A stretch of DNA of 25,129 bases. Source: a virus. Positions 6,597-14,477 of the stretch are shown in pieces (position 1 is the stretch's first letter; the number at the start of each line of letters is the position of its first letter). Under the pieces are notes generated by a model that had not been told where the DNA came from, did not search any database, and saw only the letters and a program-made list of their open reading frames with translations. A program made the position numbers and the translations under genes. Where the stretch lies: IMG/VR virus record IMGVR_UViG_3300037189_025064, positions 1 through 25,129 of that record; one strand, 5' to 3'.

Positions 6597-8576
6597 ATGC
6601 CAGATAAACAATATCTTAGAAATACTAATGAAGGAGATGCTAGTCTTGAAGGCAGACAATCTAATGGATTAACAGCCAAAACAGATGGATCTACTATTAT
6701 GTATGGTCCTGCCAATCAAGCATCAACAGAACAATTAGAATCTGGAGAAAATATAGACATAAATGGCAATACAGGATCAGTATTTGCTTTAATCCCAGCT
6801 GAAAAAAATATAGATTACACTGAAGGAAACAATAATAAGGAGACAACTCAACCTACCACTGACCCAAACAAAATAACAACTCCTAATAAACCTACAGTTA
6901 AAGGATATAAAACTATTGTAACTGCTGACGCTACAATAACTATACCTAATGGTGTTACAGGTCCAGTGAGTGTATTTGTTTTATATCCTGGCACAACATT
7001 ACCTAATAAACAAATTGGTAAACAATATATGCCTCCATTAGTAAAAAAAGGAATACCTGATTTTTATGAAAAATATGTTATTGTTATACCTAACCAAGAT
7101 TTAACAAAATGGGAAAGTGTTAAAAAAGAATATGAAACCGAATTAAAAAATGCAAATTTATCTGAAAAAAATCTTAGTATAGGTATATTTTCAGGTAGTG
7201 GTAATGATGGTAGAAGTATTCAAAGAGTATTAACTACTTTACCTAATCTTGTTAACCTTATAATAATGGATCCATGGCCTGGGAAAGTTTTTTCTAGTAA
7301 TATTACTAAAGTAAAATCAACAGGTACTAAAGTATATATGATGTATAATACTGGAAATTGGGGTTATTATCCAACTTATCCTCCTTTAATAAAAATTCTA
7401 GTTAAAAATGTTGGGGCTAATGCTACTTCTGTGTCACGTGACCATATGAGTATACCAGCAACGACATTAACTAAATTTAGAACAGAAATTGAAAATAATT
7501 TAGGCTCTACACCAACAATACCTCAATCTCCCACACAAACCCAAAATCAACAGCAAACTCAACAGCAAGATCAACAGCAAACTCAACAGCAAGATCAAAT
7601 ACAAATACAAAATCAAACTGTAGTTTCTACCACACCTGTGACTCCAGAAAGTCCTATTATTCAAGAAGAAAATATTCCTGAAGCGGCTCCATCAACAGAT
7701 GGGGAAGAAGAAAAAGAGAATTTTACATTTTTAGATGAAACTGGAATTGAATTAGATCCAGTACAAATATTTGAGTATACAGTTGGAGATCAAATTGTTA
7801 CACCTTCAGCTCCTGTACAAAATGATTTAGTAGCTTCATATACTCCTGAAGAATATAAAGGATCAACTGAAGTTATTAAATTAAAACCAATTAAAACAAC
7901 TCCAACAAAAGCAACTACACCTACAAAAACAACTACTAAAAGTACTAAAACAGTACTCGCTGAAGGAGTTTTAGTTGGAGCCTTAGGAGATGTTAATCAA
8001 GAAATTAACCTACCAAATCCTATTCCAGGGGCGAAAGGAAAATTACCAGATAAATACCGTGGAAAAATTCCAGTTAAAGAAGTAACATATACCTCTAAAT
8101 TAGTTAGTATTCAAGAAATGATAAAGCTTTTTAAAACTAAGGGTTTAACTGAACAAGAAGCTAGAAATATGTTAACTTTAACAGCATCCGAAGCCGCTAG
8201 AGAGGATAAAAGTCAACCTTATTTTTCAGGATATAATTATAATATATTTGGTATTCAAGCTGAGGCATATTGGACAGCTCAATATAGTGGAGTTAAAATG
8301 AGTAGTTTTATAGCTTATCGTTATATAGCTAAAGATGATTATGGTTTAAGAATATTCGCGGGATTTAATAGTCTTGATGATGCTGTTTCAGCTAAAATTA
8401 TAGCATGTCGAAATAAAGGAATATTAACAGCTACTGATATTGATACTTTTTCAACTTTATATGTAACAAAATGGGTAGGTATAGCAGCTACTCCTGAAGC
8501 TATCAAATATAGAAGATCTATTTATCAATCATGGGGTAATAAGCGTTTTGACCAATATAAAGCTGGTATTTATTAA
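6597..8576 (+). CDS. Modular baseplate protein: alpha/beta-hydrolase-like domain plus FlgJ/GH73-like glucosaminidase
   Basis: A 659-residue paralogue of the preceding protein. Residues 1-96 are the shared N-terminal module. Residues about 105-302 look like an alpha/beta hydrolase: strand VSVFVLYPG, then nucleophile-elbow-like IGIFSGSGN (Ser199/Ser201), strand LIIMDPWPG (Asp225) and late histidine RDHMSIP (His283). Residues about 310-342 are a Gln/Thr hinge containing two tandem QQQTQQQD units. The shared acidic linker EEEKENFTFLDE is at 370-381. Residues about 498-659 resemble FlgJ-type GH73 glucosaminidases: LTLTASEAARE (Glu532 or Glu536 as acid), GYNYNIFGIQAEAYW (545-559) and FAGFNSLDDAVSAK (587-600). 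It probably cuts the glycan strand of peptidoglycan near the tail hub. The esterase-like domain could act on acetylated or acylated surface polymers, but its substrate is unknown. Confidence 0.75.
   Translation: MPDKQYLRNTNEGDASLEGRQSNGLTAKTDGSTIMYGPANQASTEQLESGENIDINGNTGSVFALIPAEKNIDYTEGNNNKETTQPTTDPNKITTPNKPTVKGYKTIVTADATITIPNGVTGPVSVFVLYPGTTLPNKQIGKQYMPPLVKKGIPDFYEKYVIVIPNQDLTKWESVKKEYETELKNANLSEKNLSIGIFSGSGNDGRSIQRVLTTLPNLVNLIIMDPWPGKVFSSNITKVKSTGTKVYMMYNTGNWGYYPTYPPLIKILVKNVGANATSVSRDHMSIPATTLTKFRTEIENNLGSTPTIPQSPTQTQNQQQTQQQDQQQTQQQDQIQIQNQTVVSTTPVTPESPIIQEENIPEAAPSTDGEEEKENFTFLDETGIELDPVQIFEYTVGDQIVTPSAPVQNDLVASYTPEEYKGSTEVIKLKPIKTTPTKATTPTKTTTKSTKTVLAEGVLVGALGDVNQEINLPNPIPGAKGKLPDKYRGKIPVKEVTYTSKLVSIQEMIKLFKTKGLTEQEARNMLTLTASEAAREDKSQPYFSGYNYNIFGIQAEAYWTAQYSGVKMSSFIAYRYIAKDDYGLRIFAGFNSLDDAVSAKIIACRNKGILTATDIDTFSTLYVTKWVGIAATPEAIKYRRSIYQSWGNKRFDQYKAGIY
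6646..6688. repeat. 43-nt direct repeat, copy 2
   Basis: Identical to 4744-4786; see that entry. The two copies are 1,902 nt apart and in the same frame and orientation, so they could recombine to fuse the two genes and delete the intervening enzymatic domains. Confidence 0.9.
7548..7595. repeat. Tandem repeat, two perfect 24-nt units
   Basis: Units 7548-7571 and 7572-7595 are identical and each encodes QQQTQQQD, in the hinge between the esterase-like domain and the acidic linker. The unit length is a multiple of three, so gain or loss by slippage would change hinge length without breaking the frame. Confidence 0.9.
7704..7741. repeat. 38-nt direct repeat, copy 2
   Basis: Identical to 5730-5767; encodes the acidic linker that precedes the C-terminal half of this paralogue. 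Confidence 0.9.
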
Positions 8577-8591
8577 AAATAAAATAAAAAT

Positions 8592-9029
8592 ATGAAAGAT
8601 TTTAAAGGCGAAAAAATATTATTATCTTCTGAACGATTAATATTTAATACAACAACTGATGATATTGAATTTTTAACTAAAAAAATATTCCATATCTCAG
8701 CTGGAGATTCTGTACGTATTGATATAGGACCATTAGGAAGTACTAATTCAGATAATTTATTTGTTATTAACGCTCCTAGAGTTCAATTTGGTATAGCTAC
8801 TAAAGGAAGAGAAGTAGAACCTGTAGTTAAAGGTAAAACTTTAGCTGCTACTTTAAAAGATTTAATGAAAGCTATTGAAAATTATTCAGATGCTGTAGCA
8901 GCATCTGTACCTGAAGCAACACCTATATTACAATTATTTTCAAATAAATTAAAACAAGATTTTAAACTAGTACAAGCAGATCTAGAATCACCAGGAATTG
9001 TTCAATCTAACATAACATATACAATATAA
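8592..9029 (+). CDS. Spike- or baseplate-associated beta-rich protein, 145 aa
   Basis: The N-terminal half (about residues 5-70) consists of short alternating strands: KILLSSERLIFNT, DIEFLTKKIFHIS, SVRIDIG, FVINAPRVQFG. This register, with a polar-hydrophobic SxRxIFN pattern, is typical of beta-prism or beta-helix tips of phage spikes and of gp5/VgrG C-terminal regions. The C-terminal half (about 78-145) is helical, with GKTLAATLKDLMKAIENY. The protein could trimerise on the hub and form or cap the membrane-piercing needle. It sits 15 nt after the glucosaminidase gene and overlaps the next start by one base (TAATG). The family is recognised only by pattern, so the role is an inference from the motif and neighbours. 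Confidence 0.6.
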   Translation: MKDFKGEKILLSSERLIFNTTTDDIEFLTKKIFHISAGDSVRIDIGPLGSTNSDNLFVINAPRVQFGIATKGREVEPVVKGKTLAATLKDLMKAIENYSDAVAASVPEATPILQLFSNKLKQDFKLVQADLESPGIVQSNITYTI

Positions 9030-10192
9030 TGCCAGATACATTCAACACCCAAAACTCTCAATACAAACCACCAACTCCAGGAGCTATTCCTAGTCCTGTA
9101 CCTTTATCAAGTCAAGGACAATCTAGCGTTAGTGGTAGTATAGCTAATATAGGATCCTCTATAAGTGGAAGTTTCTCATCAACTAAAAATCAAGTTAGTG
9201 GTAGTATATCTAATGCTAAGGATAAACTTAATCAATTTAAGAAACAACTTGATACTATTAAAGGAAAACAAAAAGAGCTTGATCCATTTAAAAATTTAAA
9301 TGATCCTAAATCTTTTTTGAAACAGCAAACATTATCTGTTTCTAAAAATCAAGTTATAACTGTTTTAACACCTATAGTATCTCAATTTATTAAAATTGAG
9401 TATATAGCTAAATTACTTATAAAAAAACTAGAAAAACAAACTCGAGAACAAGTAAAAAATAAAGGTACATTAACTGTATCTGGAGGTACATTTACTTTTA
9501 CTCCTTCAAATCCTGGTGATTATTCTATATTTAAAAGTAATTTTGATAGGAAAGTAGCTAATTTAAAAACAACAGTACAAAAATTACAACAAGTAATTAC
9601 CATATTAAATAATATATTAAGAATAATAAACATAGCTTTATCAATTATTCAATTATATATTAAACTAAAATTAGTGCAACTAGGTGTTCAATTAACCTCA
9701 GTTACAGCAGATTTAGCTAGTCCTTCTCCAGCTAAAACTAGTGGTGTTTTACTATCAAATATAACTATTAGTATAATAAAACTTGGGGATGCTAAAGTAA
9801 AAGTAGAAAAATATAAAGCAGGTATAACAATAGCTAAATCTATATTAAGTATTTTAAAAAAAGCATTAACTGATATAAAAATTAAACTAGACCAATTACA
9901 ATTTATAATAGTATCTTCTCCAAGCAATGAAGGTATTCCAGGAGTCTCAGATAGTACATCATTATCTTTAATAGAAAGTATAAATGATGTTCAAACAACA
10001 GCCCCAGAAAATGAAGAATACACAGATGCTGTTGGTAAGTCATATATATTAGAATTAGTGACTTTACCTAATGGTGCTATACAGTATCAAGCGTTAGATT
10101 CATACTCTAAATTTAAAATAACACAAACAGCTCCAAGTAAAATAAAAAATCCACAACAATTATTAGAAGAAATCAAACAAATATTAGGATAA
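9029..10192 (+). CDS. Coiled-coil baseplate/tail structural protein, 387 aa
   Basis: I do not recognise a named family. The first 60 residues are Pro/Ser/Gly-rich and flexible, and include repeated VSGSI motifs (QSSVSGSIANIG and NQVSGSISNAK). Residues about 65-300 are mostly long helices with many Ile/Leu heptads, such as LKTTVQKLQQVITILNNILRI near 183-203. One predicted beta strand pair lies near 147-157 (GTLTVSGGTFTFTP). Hydrophobicity near 190-220 could suggest membrane contact, but basic residues interrupt it. The C-terminal 50 residues include YILELVTLPNGAIQYQALDS and end in helix LLEEIKQILG; this strand-turn-helix ending is seen in phage hub proteins. The context between the spike-like protein and the wedge genes supports a hub or tube-initiator role. 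Confidence 0.65.
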   Translation: MPDTFNTQNSQYKPPTPGAIPSPVPLSSQGQSSVSGSIANIGSSISGSFSSTKNQVSGSISNAKDKLNQFKKQLDTIKGKQKELDPFKNLNDPKSFLKQQTLSVSKNQVITVLTPIVSQFIKIEYIAKLLIKKLEKQTREQVKNKGTLTVSGGTFTFTPSNPGDYSIFKSNFDRKVANLKTTVQKLQQVITILNNILRIINIALSIIQLYIKLKLVQLGVQLTSVTADLASPSPAKTSGVLLSNITISIIKLGDAKVKVEKYKAGITIAKSILSILKKALTDIKIKLDQLQFIIVSSPSNEGIPGVSDSTSLSLIESINDVQTTAPENEEYTDAVGKSYILELVTLPNGAIQYQALDSYSKFKITQTAPSKIKNPQQLLEEIKQILG

Positions 10193-10205
10193 AATATTTA
10201 TAATC

Positions 10206-10673
10206 ATGAAAGCAGATACTTTTATTAAAATTTTACGTAAAGTTATACGTGAAGAAGTACAATTAGTTGTACGTGAAGAATTAGGTCTATTATTAGAAAC
10301 ACCAGAACCTAAAAAACCTATGACAGAAGCTAAAAAACCTGTCATAAAAAATTCATTAGTTGATTCTATTAAACCTTCTAAATCTCAACAACCAATTTCC
10401 TTTACCAACAACAATATATTAAATAATATATTAAATGAAACAGCACATGGAAATGAGTGGCGTTCAATAATTGATGGAACATCACAACAAGCTCCAAACT
10501 TTAGTGCTATGATGGGACAATATGGTGGAGTCTCAGAACCTGTTGTTGTTGAAAGTGTAGATCAAATGTTAGCTAATACAAGACCAGCGGGAGATATCAA
10601 CGCTGTTAAAATTGATGTAGTCCCTGATTTTAGCGCTTTAATGAATAAAATGAAACAAGACGGTAAATTATAA
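10206..10673 (+). CDS. Small virion-associated protein with internal repeat, 155 aa
   Basis: The N-terminal 30 residues form a charged amphipathic helix (FIKILRKVIREEVQLVVREE). A Pro/Lys-rich linker and an Asn-rich stretch with ILNNILNETA (71-80) follow. Two related short motifs occur, PNFSAMMGQ (97-105) and PDFSALMNK (140-148), separated by an extended segment. The rest has little predicted structure, so this may be an adaptor that binds identical sites on a partner with its two copies. The gene lies directly before gp25. Only 13 nt separate it from the previous gene, and that gap holds an ATATTTATA 9-mer ending 3 nt before the ATG. No family is recognised. Confidence 0.7.
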   Translation: MKADTFIKILRKVIREEVQLVVREELGLLLETPEPKKPMTEAKKPVIKNSLVDSIKPSKSQQPISFTNNNILNNILNETAHGNEWRSIIDGTSQQAPNFSAMMGQYGGVSEPVVVESVDQMLANTRPAGDINAVKIDVVPDFSALMNKMKQDGKL

Positions 10674-10675
10674 TA

Positions 10676-11104
10676 ATGGCATATAGGCAAACATATCGAA
10701 TTAATCCTATTGATATAGGACAACCTATGGGAATAGGTGTTAATATTCTATTTAACAATAGTACTGATATTTTTAACACAACATCTACCACACGAGATCA
10801 AATAAAATCAAACCTTATTAATTTTTTATTAACTAATAAAGGTGAAAGAATGTATGATCCTGAGTTTGGTGGTGATCTTAAAAGAGCTATATTTGAACAA
10901 GCTGACAATACTTCTTTTGATACTATAACAGCCAAACTAGAAACAGAGATAGTCAATAATATACCAGGTATTAATTTACAATCAATTTCAGCATCTCCTA
11001 ATCCAGATTTCAATATTGTTACCATAACTATAGTTTATCAAATAAATCAAGAAGATGATAGTTTAGTACTAAATGTAGAAACAAATAATTTAAATACATT
11101 CTAA
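10676..11104 (+). CDS. 25: Baseplate wedge protein gp25 (GPW/gp25 family)
   Basis: A 142-residue protein, close to T4 gp25 (132 residues). It has the family signature: a helix DQIKSNLINFLLTNKGERMY followed by DPEFGGDLKRAIFE (about residues 61-74). A second helix comes next (ITAKLETEIVNNIPGI), then a strand pair ending NIVTITIVYQI. This is the GPW/gp25 (EIPR) fold found in T4 gp25, phage P2 GpW and type VI TssE, which forms the inner ring of the baseplate wedge and nucleates the sheath. It starts 2 nt after the previous stop and is followed after 2 nt by gp6, the same order as in T4-like genomes. Confidence 0.93.
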   Translation: MAYRQTYRINPIDIGQPMGIGVNILFNNSTDIFNTTSTTRDQIKSNLINFLLTNKGERMYDPEFGGDLKRAIFEQADNTSFDTITAKLETEIVNNIPGINLQSISASPNPDFNIVTITIVYQINQEDDSLVLNVETNNLNTF

Positions 11105-11106
11105 AA

Positions 11107-12984
11107 ATGGCGAATACTCCAGATATAAAATATTTTAGTAAAGATTTCTCTTCGTTAAAGCAAAATCTAATTGATTATGCTAGAACATATTTCCAAAATA
11201 CGTACATGGATTTTAGTCCATCTTCTCCAGGTAATATGTTTATTGAAATGGCGGCTTATGTTGGTGATGTTTTGAGTTTTTATACAGATACTCAATTACA
11301 AGAAACATTACTTTTATATGCCCAAGAAAGAAAAAATATAATAGCTCTTGCTTATGCTTTAGGATATAGACCTAAAGTAACAATAGCATCATCTGTCATA
11401 TTAGATATCTACCAGCAAATACCAAGTACTGGTACTCCTAATTATTCACCAGATTATAGATACACATTTCAAATTCCTCAAAATACTGTTATAGCATCAA
11501 AATCAAATCCAAGTGTTACTTTCATAACTGAAGAATTAGTTGATTTTAAATTTTCATCTTCATTTGATCCAACATTAGTGACTATATACCAATATGATGG
11601 ATCCGGAAATCCACAATTTTATTTACTTAAAAAACAAGTAAAAGCATATTCTGGTACTATAAAAACAATAGATTTTAATTTCGGAAGTCCAACTCAATTT
11701 CCTATATCTACCATCAATGATGATAATATAATACAAATATTAAGTGTTGTTGATAGTGATGGTAATAATTGGTATGAAGTACCTTATTTAGCTCAAGATA
11801 CAATATTTGATGAAACATTAAATATCGCTATTAATGAACCTAACTATTATGATGAGAATAATACAGCTAGATTTTTATTGCGCTTAAAAAAAGTACCAAG
11901 ACGCTTCGCTACTCGTTTTGAAGATGACAACACATTAACTTTAGAATTTGGTAGTGGAGTAGTATCAACTCCAGATGAATTAATTATTCCAAATCCAGAT
12001 AATGTAGGTATGGGATTAGTTGATGGTATAAGTAAATTAAATCAATCTTATGACCCATCAAATTTTATGTACACTAATGAGTATGGTATAGCACCATCTA
12101 ATACAACATTAACTGTAAATTATATTGTCGGTGGAGGAATAAGTACAAATTTACCATCTAATGATATTAATGTTAGCACAACTATTGGAAATGATGCTTT
12201 AATTAACTCATATAATTTAAATAATACATTAATAACAGCGTTAAGAGATACAATTAAAGCTAACAATCCATCTCCATCATTTGGTGGAGGTCCTGGTGAA
12301 ACAACAGAACAAATTCGTTTACAAGCTTTAGCTAATTTTCCAACTCAAAATAGAAATGTTACTAAAGCTGATTATTTAGTTAGAGCTTTATCTATGCCTG
12401 CTAAGTTCGGTTACATAAGTAAAGCTTATGTAGCACAAGATTATTTAGTAGCTAATGATACTGACCGACAGAATTTTATAAATAATAATCCATTAGCTAT
12501 ATCTATTTATGTTTTATCAACAGACATTAATAATAAAATTACAACATTATCCAATACAATAAAGCAAAATTTAAAAACATATTTAGGATATTATAAAATG
12601 GCTAGTGATGCTATTTTGATTAAAGATGCGTATTATATTAATATTAAAGTTAATTTTGACATTACTTTAACACCATCATATAATGCTCAAGAAGTAATAA
12701 CTAGATGTACTACAACTTTACAAAATTATTTTGATATTGATAAGTGGCAAATTAACCAACCTATTATATACTCAGATGTTTATAATTTATTAAGTAATAC
12801 AGCTGGAGTTAGATCAGTTATTAATGTTGATATTCAAAATTTAGCTGGTGGTAATTATTCACAATATTCTTATGATATTCAAAGTGCTACTAAACAGGGA
12901 GTTATATATCCATCAATAGATCCAATGATATTTGAAGTAAGATATCCTAACACAGATATATATGGACGTGTAGTTACTTATTAA
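11107..12984 (+). CDS. 6: Baseplate wedge protein gp6 (baseplate J-like)
   Basis: A 625-residue protein, similar in size to T4 gp6 (660). The N-terminus DIKYFSKDFSSLKQNLIDYARTYF leads to DFSPSSPGNMFIEMAAYVGDVLSFYTD (about residues 36-62). This matches the gp6/baseplate-J family, whose members begin with a helical clamp followed by a GxxxIE(M/L)xAyvgd motif. Residues about 416-445 read NVTKADYLVRALSMPAKFGYISKAYV, the conserved baseplate-J core. The C-terminal domain ends with a beta-rich IYSDVYNLLSNTAGVRSVINVDI segment. Gp6 dimers form the baseplate iris that changes shape on contraction. Its position directly after gp25 supports the call. Confidence 0.93.
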   Translation: MANTPDIKYFSKDFSSLKQNLIDYARTYFQNTYMDFSPSSPGNMFIEMAAYVGDVLSFYTDTQLQETLLLYAQERKNIIALAYALGYRPKVTIASSVILDIYQQIPSTGTPNYSPDYRYTFQIPQNTVIASKSNPSVTFITEELVDFKFSSSFDPTLVTIYQYDGSGNPQFYLLKKQVKAYSGTIKTIDFNFGSPTQFPISTINDDNIIQILSVVDSDGNNWYEVPYLAQDTIFDETLNIAINEPNYYDENNTARFLLRLKKVPRRFATRFEDDNTLTLEFGSGVVSTPDELIIPNPDNVGMGLVDGISKLNQSYDPSNFMYTNEYGIAPSNTTLTVNYIVGGGISTNLPSNDINVSTTIGNDALINSYNLNNTLITALRDTIKANNPSPSFGGGPGETTEQIRLQALANFPTQNRNVTKADYLVRALSMPAKFGYISKAYVAQDYLVANDTDRQNFINNNPLAISIYVLSTDINNKITTLSNTIKQNLKTYLGYYKMASDAILIKDAYYINIKVNFDITLTPSYNAQEVITRCTTTLQNYFDIDKWQINQPIIYSDVYNLLSNTAGVRSVINVDIQNLAGGNYSQYSYDIQSATKQGVIYPSIDPMIFEVRYPNTDIYGRVVTY

Positions 12985-13001
12985 AATTTTATAATTGCTT
13001 G

Positions 13002-13010
13002 ATATTTATA
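13002..13010 (+). promoter_or_regulatory. Candidate phage late promoter (ATATTTATA)
   Basis: The 9-mer is in the 46-nt gap after gp6, followed by CTAGA. Its end is 20 nt from the ATG at 13031. It is the same core as in the gaps at 3263, 20818 and 23576. It could open a separate unit for the large adhesive proteins that follow. Confidence 0.42.
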
Positions 13011-13030
13011 CTAGACTAATACTAATATAA

Positions 13031-14122
13031 ATGGGTGTTTATAAAATATTTCCATCACAGGACACAACTATCTACACAGATTATAATACTCTCAATGCAG
13101 GGTTAGATTCGATTTTAGACTTATCTAAAAATCCTCCTAATCTTTATGTGTCTTCTTCTACTAGCCGGGTGTTAATCCAATTTGATAACACTGATATAAC
13201 AGATGCTATAACTAAATCAGGCGTTAATTTTACAGCCTCTTTAAAATTATATAACGCCGCAGTTGATGGTATTCCTACAGGATTTAATTTAATTGTTAAT
13301 CCAATTTATGAAAGTTGGGATATGGGTACAGGACGTTTTAATAATATTCCTGAGACTTATGATGGTTGTAGTTGGAAATATAGAAAAGCTAATCAATCAA
13401 CATCATGGACAACATCTGGATTTCCTTCTAATACAACAGGTAGTTTTATCTCTAATAATATTGGTGGAGCTAATTGGTACTCTAATTATACAGTTAGTCA
13501 ATCATTTACATTTTTTTCAACTAAAGATCTTAATTTTGATGTGACATCAATAGTAACTGCTTGGACATCTAGTGTTATACCAAATAATGGATTTATAATT
13601 CGTAATACTGGATCTATTGAGTTTAATTCTAATTATAACTATACTTTTAATTTCTTTTCAAGAGATACTAATACAATTTATCCTCCATGTTTGGAATTTA
13701 AATGGAAGGATAGTACATTCAATTCAGGATCTACATCTTATGTGAGTGATAATAATATATTAGTATCATTATCAAATAATAAAAATATATTTTATGATAA
13801 TGAATATGTAAAATTTAGAGTGTACGCTAAAGATAGATACCCAGCTAGAACATATACTACTAGTTCTTTACAAAGTTATAATAAATTATTACCAACTACA
13901 ACATATTATTCAATAATTGATTTAAATTCAAATTTAAGAGTTATTGATTTTGATAATATCGCTACTCAATTAAGTAATGACTCAATAAGTAGTTATTTTA
14001 TGTTATATATGAATGGGTTAGAACCAGATCGTTATTATAAAATACAAATCAAATCAGTGATTGATGGTGGAACTTATATATATGATGATGATTTTTATTT
14101 TAAAGTAAACCAAACTGTTTAA
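13031..14122 (+). CDS. Virion protein with DNRLRE-like N-terminal domain, 363 aa
   Basis: Residues 1-226 follow the DNRLRE pattern: FPSQDTTIYTDYNTLNAG (7-24), SRVLIQFD (45-52), the conserved FDVTSIVTAW (169-178), GFIIRN (187-192) and SRDTNTIYPPCLEFKW (210-225). DNRLRE-type beta-sandwiches occur in bacterial surface proteins, where they are linked to carbohydrate binding or cell-surface attachment. Residues about 230-363 form another beta-rich region ending DDDFYFKVNQ. The gene follows gp6 and a promoter candidate and precedes two structural genes by 2-nt gaps. In a T4-like layout this is the place of gp7, gp8 and fibre-socket proteins. The role as an outer-wedge or adhesive protein is inferred; the domain call is based on motif recall. 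Confidence 0.65.
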   Translation: MGVYKIFPSQDTTIYTDYNTLNAGLDSILDLSKNPPNLYVSSSTSRVLIQFDNTDITDAITKSGVNFTASLKLYNAAVDGIPTGFNLIVNPIYESWDMGTGRFNNIPETYDGCSWKYRKANQSTSWTTSGFPSNTTGSFISNNIGGANWYSNYTVSQSFTFFSTKDLNFDVTSIVTAWTSSVIPNNGFIIRNTGSIEFNSNYNYTFNFFSRDTNTIYPPCLEFKWKDSTFNSGSTSYVSDNNILVSLSNNKNIFYDNEYVKFRVYAKDRYPARTYTTSSLQSYNKLLPTTTYYSIIDLNSNLRVIDFDNIATQLSNDSISSYFMLYMNGLEPDRYYKIQIKSVIDGGTYIYDDDFYFKVNQTV

Positions 14123-14124
14123 TT

Positions 14125-14475
14125 ATGAGTGAGATAGTTACATTACAAAAAACTATATATAGTAACAATATAAATAATGTTATTGATACTAGTTTTAGTC
14201 AATTAATCCCTCCATCAGAAACCCAAATTCCAGCGGTTCCTGATACAACAGTTGATCAATTTTTTGAACAATATAATATTTTATTTTATGAAATACCACC
14301 ATCTGGATCAGATAACTCTCATTTAGGTTTAGCTAACAGAAGTTTAGAATATCTAGGATTATCTTTAGATGATCTTCAAATAGAAATAGAATATTTAAGA
14401 CAAGAAAATGTTGAATTAAAAAATCAAATATTCCAGGCTTCTAAAATCAATCCTGGTGAACTACAAGAATTATAA
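14125..14475 (+). CDS. Small baseplate-region protein with C-terminal coiled coil, 116 aa
   Basis: The first 60 residues lack strong predicted structure and are rich in Pro, Thr and Ile (SQLIPPSETQIPAVPD). Residues 79-104 form a short coiled coil, LSLDDLQIEIEYLRQENVELKNQIF, with leucines, isoleucines and a valine at heptad positions. This may trimerise or dimerise the protein or bind a neighbouring fibre. It is flanked by 2-nt gaps, so it is translated together with the proteins on both sides. I do not recognise a family; a small connector between the DNRLRE-like protein and the giant protein is a guess from position. Confidence 0.75.
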   Translation: MSEIVTLQKTIYSNNINNVIDTSFSQLIPPSETQIPAVPDTTVDQFFEQYNILFYEIPPSGSDNSHLGLANRSLEYLGLSLDDLQIEIEYLRQENVELKNQIFQASKINPGELQEL

Positions 14476-14477
14476 TT

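Noticed and set aside
7548-7595. Possible CRISPR-like repeat
   Set aside because: The units are directly adjacent with no spacers and encode an in-frame Gln-rich hinge.
9688-9927. Minus-strand reading frame opposite the coiled-coil protein
   Set aside because: A shadow within a well-supported plus-strand gene; no promoter or start context.
10194-10202. ATATTTATA as a promoter for the 155-aa protein
   Set aside because: It ends only 3 nt before the ATG, so transcription would start at or inside the coding sequence; it may be chance in an AT-rich gap.
13293-13544. 83-codon plus-strand reading frame inside the DNRLRE-like gene
   Set aside because: Out-of-frame shadow; the main frame has domain motifs across this stretch.
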